Source: Candidatus Aenigmatarchaeota archaeon
GTDB taxonomy: Archaea; Aenigmatarchaeota; Aenigmatarchaeia; QMZS01
Reading direction: 5' to 3'
Assembly: GCA_016932615.1 (NCBI GenBank)
Contig: JAFGCN010000027.1
Coordinates: forward strand, 1 to 64,000
DNA: 64,000 bases
This document shows, piece after piece, positions 50,201 through 56,677 of this stretch. The position numbers and the translations under genes are program-made. Below the pieces are notes generated by a model. The model saw only the letters and a program-made list of their open reading frames with translations. It had not been told where the DNA came from and made no database searches. Within the stretch, counting starts at the first letter, position 1; each line of letters starts with the position of its first letter.

Positions 50201-50292
50201 CCTTCAGAGTCGTCTTCACAGTGCGCTGTCGGGGCTATTAAGGTCAGGGTTATGAACAGTACAATCAAAGGTAAAACTATCTCACTTCTCAT
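47236..50292 (-). CDS. Large secreted cysteine-rich protein
   Basis: About 1018 residues from ATG 50292. The signal peptide, MRSEIVLPLIVLFITLTLIA, is followed by a very long extracellular chain with dozens of cysteines in motifs such as CEGDCNYCDSLSRTFDC, CPGGEDGSTGCLCEDELC and CDCNLPGTSDYTC. A beta-sandwich-like region lies near residues 650-760. The last 100 residues are low in cysteine with beta strands (ITLSVTKSDINPGERVKIKV), like an Ig-like or CARDB domain. No known enzymatic motif is seen. The start at 50292 overlaps the end of the coiled-coil gene upstream by 11 bases, so the two are coupled. Confidence 0.65.
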   Translation of the reverse strand: MRSEIVLPLIVLFITLTLIAPTAHCEDDSEGFHCEGDCNYCDSLSRTFDCTPFDDQCTDGNPTYSEAKEVWYSSGTESQLISYDPKNYLETMSKFTDYKTKLYFYYCEDGCDNLCKIAAMTEGSSSVKDCQPWQTCIDDNANKKVTCTDRCGYSSSLDHFPSGDPEGHYYHDGSFLTRYFTGCPGGEDGSTGCLCEDELCKGWCMDNAPVYDGFAGCSDQSQNYKDMQDSNPDEAFCEVKLGGECGGSGKQLFISRGVGTNMCPAGVKCTIDESKTCSDIGGTCMEVDSSIPWYKRTSLSVNNWQYCNQPLLDYGDYPNRYSWKISVVKNGGVVKGSLCPDGEYCCVPVEEQASDEEDFIYNEKYTMIADPRDSPTSVGKTYRCESVTGSSDHSSCIGERDAYLNSKQACYCNYLAIKDFYECEDTVIDDSHPCASGNCAADFAGGQSFCCPTEQISNVQDDGVVISPGMESWSDFTSTVSYCAHVEIPDSPTLCWDSSDSTWKDCKQVLGTDGYESLNEDSSVGCYRHGTEILYGGLKLKCDNGKWTNSQSCGETIFNYKLESETEKIPLYTEISHPCDNHRADHYYKYYNLCNGVNTPKSSFSNAPLSYSIIFDRPRDAIAYVIPQPSADDEIQIKASKISHSMQGYEQYEDNGNSPFSDYIYELSENKEEVPAVPESNGKQKLELKEATGSYEISFAGKPTENVYNITVDCYTPDKTFCYSESPDCYPNSFCVEDSPSTLSSPGEKTCQTYKMVTYRLSGYTSGKPGFYETDTSIKNDTCFYCCPKGQCAHATGPTNIECYPEGQNDLNGCMWMCKNGVWGKGGVGNAECLHDCDCNLPGTSDYTCSPTLIDESKSICCFNGQCALENSCVGNGYTAMRKGSLYVCREGAWEGSGIRIKSSYETAVLSKKNPEKDITLSVTKSDINPGERVKIKVYHYFQTGNFGGSLEIRMTESPVGALDYEGIALESIELPLSGSGYETTVPFIYKAKITADISSDSEYLIYSGSVLVMEVTS

Positions 50293-50626
50293 ACTCCTTA
50301 AGCTTCCCCTCAAGTTTTTCGACACCCTCATTTTCCTTGACTTTAGCTTCTTCAGTCTTTATCTCCTCGACAATTTTCTCAAGCTCTATTTCGACCTTTG
50401 CTGCCATGTCTTTTTTTGCCCAGCGGTTCATCCCTTCCTCTTCTTCAAGGGTCCTGATTTTCTGCTCGGCCACGTCGAGTTTCTGTAGAAGGTCTTTCTT
50501 TGAGGCATACCCTTTCTTGTCGACTTTTTCCCGGAGGCGGTCCCATTTTTTCCGAAGTCTACTTATTCTCCTCCTGAAGGCGCCTTCAGAGTTGAACATG
50601 CAGAGTACCGATGAGAGGAAACCCAT
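50282..50626 (-). CDS. Coiled-coil protein, 114 residues
   Basis: After a short start (MGFLSSVLCMFNSEGAF), the protein is an uninterrupted, highly charged helix: RRRISRLRKKWDRLREKVDK, EQKIRTLEEEEGM and EIELEKIVEEIKTEEAKVKE. It ends in a Lys/Glu-rich tail. No membrane segment is convincing. It overlaps the start of the large cysteine-rich gene by 11 bases and is presumably translated with it; a structural or anchoring role is possible but unproven. Confidence 0.6.
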   Translation of the reverse strand: MGFLSSVLCMFNSEGAFRRRISRLRKKWDRLREKVDKKGYASKKDLLQKLDVAEQKIRTLEEEEGMNRWAKKDMAAKVEIELEKIVEEIKTEEAKVKENEGVEKLEGKLKEYEK

Positions 50627-50686
50627 AAATATAGCAATATAGAATCTATTTGGCTTTTCTCTTATAGATTAGTTAGCTATACTTTT

Positions 50687-52939
50687 ATGGCTCATTTGAA
50701 GGGCATGGACACCTGGATTTGGCTTGTCGGAGGAATTATCGTTACAATCCTTTCCATGTTTCTGTTCTTAAACCTTTTTGCGAGCATCAATCTTCAAAGC
50801 CACACACAGGCCTCAGTTGAGACCTCTGGAAACCTTGCTTCTGACATAAACCGGCTTTGCTCGATGAAGGAGGGCGAGGCGATGAACCGGGAAATGAAGT
50901 TCTCGACCATTGTAACAGAGTTTTATGCTTCACATAATGGCTCTATTGAAATTGATTCCGGGAGGACATACGGGCAGCTTTTGTGCGTAAATATATCCGG
51001 GAAAAGCTCCTGCAGCGAGCTTGACTGCCCCCTTGAGATTTCGACGATAATAACAGAGAAGAAAATCCTCTCCCTCATCGACAAAATGCGAGGCGACATA
51101 AGCTACAGGGACTATTCCGTGGAAGCAGTAAGGACTTCCTGTGGGGTGTCAGTACTTTTGAAAGGTGAGCGGTCTGGCTGCATCTGCGGGCTCGGGGAGT
51201 TTGATACCCCGGTTTACTGCGACTATAACGGTCACCAGCCCATAGTTATTTCCAAGGATCACTCGGTTGTCCTTGCCGATACCGAGCCATGGCTTTCTCC
51301 AGATGAAGACTCACTTCAGCTCTTCTCTAACATTGCCGGATACCTTGGCGGAAATTCAATTCTCATCCTTTATGATGATGATTCAGTTGACCCTGCCCTG
51401 ACCCAGGCGTCTCAGGTAATAGATCAGGTAATCTCTGAAGGGTATAGCGTAGACTCTGTGCTCCATGAAGCCGCTGTTGACTTTTCAGCGTATGACCAGG
51501 TCTGGCTAGTCACACCTGGATTTTGCGAGCTTTCTTCGAGGAACTGCAGCCAGCATTACCGGTGGAGCGTTAATGAGGAAAAGCGGCTTATCGAATATGC
51601 GGATTCCGGAGGCAAAATTTTGCTTGTCACCGATTCTGGTCTTGTAAATGGGGTTTATGGCCAGATGGGGCTTGACTTAATAAACTCCCTCCTGATTGAG
51701 CTGGGCTATCCTCTTGAGCAGTTGCCGAGTTGTGTCTGCGGCTGTGAAGGAAGGCCGACTAACCAGACCGTTCTTGAAGCGGGCGGCATTGGCGATGGGC
51801 TTAGCGTTCTTAACGTGCTTGGCGCGGCTGTCTTCAGGGAGACTTGCATATATGACCCGAAGGAAAGCGGAGGCGATTCCGGCGTTGGTGGGTGCGGCTC
51901 TGACAGGCTATGTTACCCGAACTGCCCTTCGGGAGACCCCGACTGTTCCTGCATAGAGCAAAATGGCTTTGTCTGCGACGAGGAAAAGGACTGCCCTGGA
52001 ACAAAGCTAAAGCATGCCGGCGGGCGTACCTGCTGCTCTGAGCAATGTTCCGCTTCAGGCCCGCAGGTCTGCCAGAATACAAGCGATGTTCCGGAAGGGG
52101 GCCTGTGCGTTTGCACAGGGCAGTGCCAGCCCGGCCTGTCTTGCGGGGATAAGAAGCGCTGCTGCCCTGCTGGAGCCGAATGGAACGGTTCTAAATGCTC
52201 AAAATCCGAAATCTGCTCGAGTTCTATTTCAAAGTGCTATGGCCAGGGCCATTGGGAGCATTATGGCTCACGGAATTTTTTCAGTAATGTGGGCCGCGCC
52301 TGCGAATGCAAAATATATTCTGGCATGACAACGCCAGCGCCGCAGTCTCAGCGGTGCTATGGCTGCGATTATGTTGAAGTCTGCCAGTCCAGCGTGGTCA
52401 AGCCCATTGCAGAGGAAATCATAAATTGCTGCAATTCAAAATGCACTGATAGCGGAGGGCATGGAAGCTGCATGAAGTATTGTTCCAATGCAGTCCAGAA
52501 TTCAGGGCTTTCCTCGACAGAAACTGACGACACACTGAAGAAATGCTATGGCCTTTACGCAATATATGGGATGGGCCCTGGCGCCAAATGGACAAGGGGA
52601 TACATGCTCCATATAGAGGCGCCTGCTTCGGTCATGTTTAGCGGCGGAACATGGATGTGCAGCGGGTATTCCCTGATGCTCACCACGCTTTTGAGAAGCG
52701 TGGGCTACACGACTTCAGAGGCATATTCAATTTCTTCAGATGACCATGCATACAACCTGGTGAAATTTCCTGGCGACACGAAATATACTCTTGCAGACAC
52801 GGTTAATAATCGCCCCAGTCCTGTTAGGCTGGGGTCTGTTCCGGGCGGATACCTTCACTGCAGCTATATCTCCAACACCTGCGGCAATGATGCCGGGATG
52901 TTCACATGCCCTTCAAGGGGCAATGTTTATGGGTGCTGA
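50687..52939 (+). CDS. Membrane-anchored cysteine-rich protein with a transglutaminase-like domain
   Basis: A 750-residue protein. A pilin-like N-terminus (MAHLKGMDTWIWLVGGIIVT) gives one membrane helix, residues 10-33. Residues 210-355 form a Rossmann-like domain (ILILYDDDSVDPALTQASQV, IEYADSGGKILLVTDSG), resembling class I amidotransferase-like folds without an obvious nucleophile. Residues 390-540 are cysteine-rich. The C-terminal part holds a transglutaminase/cysteine-protease-like triad: C658 in GGTWMCSGYSLMLTTLLRSVG, in parts GGTWMCSGYS, H687 in SSDDHAYNLVKF and D704 in YTLADTVNN. Predicted extracellular cross-linking or peptide cleavage; the activity is inferred from motif. Confidence 0.7.
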   Translation: MAHLKGMDTWIWLVGGIIVTILSMFLFLNLFASINLQSHTQASVETSGNLASDINRLCSMKEGEAMNREMKFSTIVTEFYASHNGSIEIDSGRTYGQLLCVNISGKSSCSELDCPLEISTIITEKKILSLIDKMRGDISYRDYSVEAVRTSCGVSVLLKGERSGCICGLGEFDTPVYCDYNGHQPIVISKDHSVVLADTEPWLSPDEDSLQLFSNIAGYLGGNSILILYDDDSVDPALTQASQVIDQVISEGYSVDSVLHEAAVDFSAYDQVWLVTPGFCELSSRNCSQHYRWSVNEEKRLIEYADSGGKILLVTDSGLVNGVYGQMGLDLINSLLIELGYPLEQLPSCVCGCEGRPTNQTVLEAGGIGDGLSVLNVLGAAVFRETCIYDPKESGGDSGVGGCGSDRLCYPNCPSGDPDCSCIEQNGFVCDEEKDCPGTKLKHAGGRTCCSEQCSASGPQVCQNTSDVPEGGLCVCTGQCQPGLSCGDKKRCCPAGAEWNGSKCSKSEICSSSISKCYGQGHWEHYGSRNFFSNVGRACECKIYSGMTTPAPQSQRCYGCDYVEVCQSSVVKPIAEEIINCCNSKCTDSGGHGSCMKYCSNAVQNSGLSSTETDDTLKKCYGLYAIYGMGPGAKWTRGYMLHIEAPASVMFSGGTWMCSGYSLMLTTLLRSVGYTTSEAYSISSDDHAYNLVKFPGDTKYTLADTVNNRPSPVRLGSVPGGYLHCSYISNTCGNDAGMFTCPSRGNVYGC

Positions 52940-52967
52940 GGATATTAGTTAAAGATAAGCTAATATT

Positions 52968-53834
52968 ATGCATTGCAAAGATGCTTTCAAGGTAAGGGTC
53001 TTTTGCGCCCTGGTTTTTTGCCTTATCCTGGCCCCCATTTCTTTTGCTGAAAGTGTTCATGTCTACCGAGACTTTCCTGGCGAAGCCCGGATTGGCTCTG
53101 TGATTCAGATAAACCTGACCGTGGAAAATTTAGGGGCTTCTGTTATAGAAGCAACCATTCAGGAAAACGTGGGTGACTATACTGTTATTGAGCCCACGCC
53201 AGTGTCTTATGTAGGCACTCCTGGAATTATTGGGTTTAGGCTGCCTTATTTTGAATGGAATGTTACGGTTGGCCCTATGCAGAATGAAACAGTCTATTAC
53301 CGTGTAAACCTTACCTCTCCCGGGGAGGTGCTGCTTTCTCCTGCAACTGTCATTGTCGGGGACGAATATATTTATTCGGATTCGGGAAGTATCAGCGTTA
53401 TTTGCAATCAGAATGGGGACTGCGAGTCCCTTTTGAATGAGAACTGTTTCAACTGTCCTGAAGACTGCCCTACAGGCGCCAGTGACGGAATATGTGACCT
53501 TGTAGCGGACGGCAGATGCGACCCTGATTGCGAAGAGGGATCCGACGAGGATTGCCCGTATTGTGGGGATGGTATTTGCAGCCCGAAAGAAGATGAGTCA
53601 ACTTGCCCTGGGGACTGCCGGGTAGATAGGCCACAGGATCCGGAGGAATCAGGAGATACAGAGTCGCCTGGTTCGGAAGGAATGGATTATGGCCTTATCC
53701 TGGGCATTGTTTTTGCCTTAGCCATTCTCATTTTAATTGCAGTTTACCTTAAGAGGCGAGCCTCCAAAACTTCTGAGATTCCTCCTGAAGCGCCTGCACA
53801 AAGCCAACCTATTTACCCGGAATATCCTCAATAG
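52968..53834 (+). CDS. Surface protein with beta domain, cysteine repeats and C-terminal anchor
   Basis: A 288-residue protein. The signal peptide ends at about residue 27 (LILAPISFA). Residues 28-145 form a CARDB/DUF11-like beta-sandwich (IQINLTVENLGASVIEATIQ). Then come cysteine repeats CGDGICSPKEDESTCPGDC (about residues 198-216) and related units such as CFNCPEDC and CDPDCEEG. A membrane helix, YGLILGIVFALAILILIAVY, with KRR after it, anchors the C-terminus (about 242-265), followed by a Pro-rich tail. It lies 28 bp after the transglutaminase-like gene and is probably co-transcribed. Confidence 0.68.
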   Translation: MHCKDAFKVRVFCALVFCLILAPISFAESVHVYRDFPGEARIGSVIQINLTVENLGASVIEATIQENVGDYTVIEPTPVSYVGTPGIIGFRLPYFEWNVTVGPMQNETVYYRVNLTSPGEVLLSPATVIVGDEYIYSDSGSISVICNQNGDCESLLNENCFNCPEDCPTGASDGICDLVADGRCDPDCEEGSDEDCPYCGDGICSPKEDESTCPGDCRVDRPQDPEESGDTESPGSEGMDYGLILGIVFALAILILIAVYLKRRASKTSEIPPEAPAQSQPIYPEYPQ

Positions 53835-53899
53835 GCCTCTGGTCTTCGCTTTGAAGACTCAAGCCGCTTTTTCAAACCTCCCTCTTGTTAACTTGCAGA

Positions 53900-54583
53900 T
53901 TAATTTGTGCTTTCAACAACTGTTCCGTTTTCAAGCACGATTGCTGGCTCAACCCCCTCTTGGCTTTTCAGGGATACGAATACTTCAATGCCGACTTCGT
54001 TTTGGTAGGTTACTGTTGTGTTCGTTATCGTGAAGTTTGAGAGGGCCATGCCTTTTGCGGAGTAGTGGGCATCTAGGACTTCGCCAATCCGCATTTCCGA
54101 AAGGGTGAATGCCTTCTCTACGCAGGAGTCAGCAGCGCTGTCGTAAACCTGGCCTTGCCAGCACCCGCAGTCCTTGTTGCAGTTGTTTGGGTCTTCAAAA
54201 TATTCGCATTCTCCGTTTCCGCAGATTGGAGATACGCAGGATTTTTTCTCAAGCGAGCAGTACTCTCCCTGCCGGCAGGTGCAGTCTTCCCTGTCGTCAA
54301 GGCAGTTTTCTCCGGATTCACAGACCCCGTTATTTTTGACGCTCTGCAGTTTTTCCGTTTTTTCACTATTCTCCTGGGGGATGTCTTTATTGTCATCAAG
54401 ATTTTCACCACTTCCTCCAAATAGGTAGCTGCTTAGAAATGCAATCGAAACAATTACGATGATGATTCCAATCACGGCCAGAAGGTATTTCTTCCGGCTT
54501 GTGGAATAGTTTTTCTGGTTTTCCTCCGGGGGTGGGCTTTGGGGCGGCGGATCCTGAGGGACAATTGGATATATTTCATCCAT
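53900..54583 (-). CDS. Anchored cysteine-rich protein with Pro-rich cytoplasmic tail
   Basis: A 227-residue protein. The N-terminus is Pro-rich (VPQDPPPQSPPPEEN), followed by one membrane helix (about residues 33-53, YLLAVIGIIIVIVSIAFLSS). The outside part has cysteine motifs NNGVCESGENCLDDREDCTC and CGNGECEYFEDPNNCNKDC, the same kind as in the neighbouring surface protein, then a C-terminal beta domain. The topology is the mirror of its convergent neighbour at 52968, which has a C-terminal anchor and Pro-rich tail. Function unknown. Confidence 0.65.
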   Translation of the reverse strand: MDEIYPIVPQDPPPQSPPPEENQKNYSTSRKKYLLAVIGIIIVIVSIAFLSSYLFGGSGENLDDNKDIPQENSEKTEKLQSVKNNGVCESGENCLDDREDCTCRQGEYCSLEKKSCVSPICGNGECEYFEDPNNCNKDCGCWQGQVYDSAADSCVEKAFTLSEMRIGEVLDAHYSAKGMALSNFTITNTTVTYQNEVGIEVFVSLKSQEGVEPAIVLENGTVVESTN

Positions 54584-54613
54584 AACTTACTATTGGAAGT
54601 ATTAAACTAGATT

Positions 54614-55153
54614 ATGGTGGAGCAAAAGCCCTTTGAAAATTATCCCTGCCGGACTTTGGCGCTTTCCAATTTGCTGACACTTTCGATTTACTTTCTGGGC
54701 GGATACATTCTCTACCAGTTTGGTGCCCTGTGGCTTGGGCTTTACCTCCTTTATGCCCTTGCCCTTGAATTCCGGGTGATGAAAAACAGTTGCGTGAGCT
54801 GCCACTACTATGGCAAAACCTGCGCCTTTGGGAAGGGAAAACTCGCCGCATTGTTTTTCAAAAAGGGAAGCCCCGGCAAATTCGCCAAAAGGGAAATTTC
54901 CCCGAAGGACCTAATTCCTGAGCTTCTCGCGTCACTCGTTCCGTTAATTGCAGGCCTCGGGCTTTTAATATTCAGTTTCAGCTGGGCGGTGCTGGCTTCT
55001 GTTGTCCTGCTGGCAGTTCTTACTTCTGCTGGGAACGGCTTTGTCCGGGGAAAACTTGCCTGCAGGTTCTGCAGGCAGAGAGAACTTGGCTGCCCTGCCG
55101 AGAGGATGTTTAGGAAGGGCAGAAAGTTGGGTCGAGCGTTAGCGAGCCGCTAA
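54614..55153 (+). CDS. Conserved membrane protein with CxxCxxYGK motif
   Basis: A 179-residue protein. Hydrophobic segments span about residues 16-50 and 103-143. Between them lies NSCVSCHYYGKTCAFGKGKL, with a CxxC pair and a third Cys that could bind a metal, followed by LFFKKGSPGKF. A second set, CRFCRQRELGCP, is near the C-terminus. I recall this CxxCxYYGK...CAFG pattern in uncharacterised archaeal and bacterial proteins, so the family is conserved but unnamed. The ATG follows TTAGATT, as elsewhere. The divergent surface protein starts 30 bp away. Confidence 0.6.
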   Translation: MVEQKPFENYPCRTLALSNLLTLSIYFLGGYILYQFGALWLGLYLLYALALEFRVMKNSCVSCHYYGKTCAFGKGKLAALFFKKGSPGKFAKREISPKDLIPELLASLVPLIAGLGLLIFSFSWAVLASVVLLAVLTSAGNGFVRGKLACRFCRQRELGCPAERMFRKGRKLGRALASR

Positions 55154-55159
55154 ATTCCT

Positions 55160-55223
55160 GTTAGTTTCGTTTCCAGTTACGAAGTTCTGGAAACCTGCGT
55201 CCGCAGAGTCGGGAGAAAGGGCG
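55160..55223. repeat. Left inverted-repeat region of the AT-rich cassette
   Basis: GTTAGTTTC (55160-55168) and TCGGGAGAAAGGGC (55209-55222) together are the reverse complement of 56585-56609. Between them lie 40 extra bases forming two perfect hairpins, GTTTCCAG-N10-CTGGAAAC and CTGCG-TC-CGCAG. Confidence 0.7.
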
Positions 55224-55317
55224 TTCTATCAAATGAGCGAATGCTATACATCAAGAACAAGAATCTAGAGGCGTTTGCAATTATATTTATATAGAAGTAA
55301 GCATTATTAAATTTATA

Positions 55318-56559
55318 ATGGAAAAAGATGAAATATTGAAAGAGATAACAGATAAATATCTTGGTTCAGAAGAATTCAATGGTTATGCTCTTTATAATTT
55401 GGAAAATGAAATACAAAAGATAATTGAATTAGTTAAGGATGAAAAAATTGAAATAAATTTTGGTGATGGGCATCCGAATTTTCATATTAAAGCATTTGAT
55501 TGTGATAATGTAGATACTCAATTAAAAAAAATTGATTCAATGGGACTTAATAATTCATGTGCATATCCAACAAAAAAATATCTCAAAACAAAAATACCTT
55601 ATGGAAAATATAAAGATAAACCATTTACGAGATTGATTGCATTAGGTGAAGCAACACTAAACTTTGCGGTGTTTGATTTAAGTGTTCTAGAAATATATAG
55701 AAATGATCCTAGGTTTTCATATTCTACTGATGATGTTGGTGGGCAAATTAACATCTCTGATGATTACTATAAATCTACAGAAGTAAAATCCTCCGATAAA
55801 ATTTTACTTCAGACGTTTGGTTTTTGTTATGAAAAAGAAAAGTTTAATAGAGCAGTTGCAGTATTTTATAGATATCTGGCTAATTTATCTGATGAACATC
55901 AAAAAATATGGCATGCTAAACTTTTGAGTGGAGATTATTTTTTACACCCGGATTATGCCCGAAGTTCTATGGGACATTGGCCTGAAAAAGTTTCAATTTT
56001 TGAAGCATTTATTGAAGAACTAAAAACGATTAATGAGTTTTCTAAATTAATGAATAGACCAACTTTATTTAAGGAAGATTTCAAAAATAATAAACCTAGA
56101 GATTTTGCATTTTTAATCCGACCAACACTTAAAGAATTTAATTCATTTATTCATTTGTTAGATAAAATGATTTCTGACAATATCAATAAAGATTTTTTTA
56201 AGGATGATATTGAGTTAGAATCTGAAGAAATTAGAACAGATGGTAAGATTATTGTTAGACAAAAAGCAACGATTACTCTACTGAAAGACTGGTTAGATAA
56301 AGTAGTCAAATTTCCTGATCCAAAACCTAAGGAAGAAATGATAAAAACAATAAGAAATATTAGAACTATGCGTCAACATCCTGCTCATAAAGTTGATGAA
56401 GATGTTTTTGACCAAAAATATTTCAAAGAACAAAGAGAGTTAGTTATTGAAGCATATAATGCAATAAGAACTTTGAGATTAATTCTTGCAAATAATCCTA
56501 GAACCAGATCTTATGAAGTGCCAGATTGGTTATATAAAGGAGAAATTTGGTCATTTTGA
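55318..56559 (+). CDS. AT-rich HEPN-like protein, probably foreign
   Basis: A 413-residue protein with base composition unlike anything else in the window (for example 14 of 60 bases are G/C in 55381-55440) and with AAA, ATA, AGA and TTA codons preferred. The C-terminal region, about residues 330-400, is helical and contains NIRTMRQHPAHKVDEDVF. RQHPAH fits the R-x4-6-H ribonuclease motif of HEPN domains, and the following long helices match that fold. The first 320 residues match nothing I know. HEPN proteins are common in toxin-antitoxin and abortive-infection systems. No partner nucleotidyltransferase is adjacent. The gene sits between inverted repeats, so it is likely a recently acquired cassette. 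Confidence 0.6.
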   Translation: MEKDEILKEITDKYLGSEEFNGYALYNLENEIQKIIELVKDEKIEINFGDGHPNFHIKAFDCDNVDTQLKKIDSMGLNNSCAYPTKKYLKTKIPYGKYKDKPFTRLIALGEATLNFAVFDLSVLEIYRNDPRFSYSTDDVGGQINISDDYYKSTEVKSSDKILLQTFGFCYEKEKFNRAVAVFYRYLANLSDEHQKIWHAKLLSGDYFLHPDYARSSMGHWPEKVSIFEAFIEELKTINEFSKLMNRPTLFKEDFKNNKPRDFAFLIRPTLKEFNSFIHLLDKMISDNINKDFFKDDIELESEEIRTDGKIIVRQKATITLLKDWLDKVVKFPDPKPKEEMIKTIRNIRTMRQHPAHKVDEDVFDQKYFKEQRELVIEAYNAIRTLRLILANNPRTRSYEVPDWLYKGEIWSF

Positions 56560-56584
56560 TGTAAACGCCCCCTTCTATTTTTTA

Positions 56585-56609
56585 GCCCTTTCTCCCGATT
56601 GAAACTAAC
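56585..56609. repeat. Right inverted repeat of the AT-rich cassette
   Basis: The 25-bp segment GCCCTTTCTCCCGATTGAAACTAAC (20 or fewer shown: GCCCTTTCTCCCGATTGAAA) is the reverse complement of the two left blocks at 55160-55168 and 55209-55222. AACGCCC at 56564-56570 also mirrors GGGCGTT at 55219-55225. Confidence 0.7.
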
Positions 56610-56677
56610 AACTGTTTAACGAACTTTATTCTCCTTTGCCTCGTCTTTTATGAGTATTAACGAAATAAGCGGTTAAC

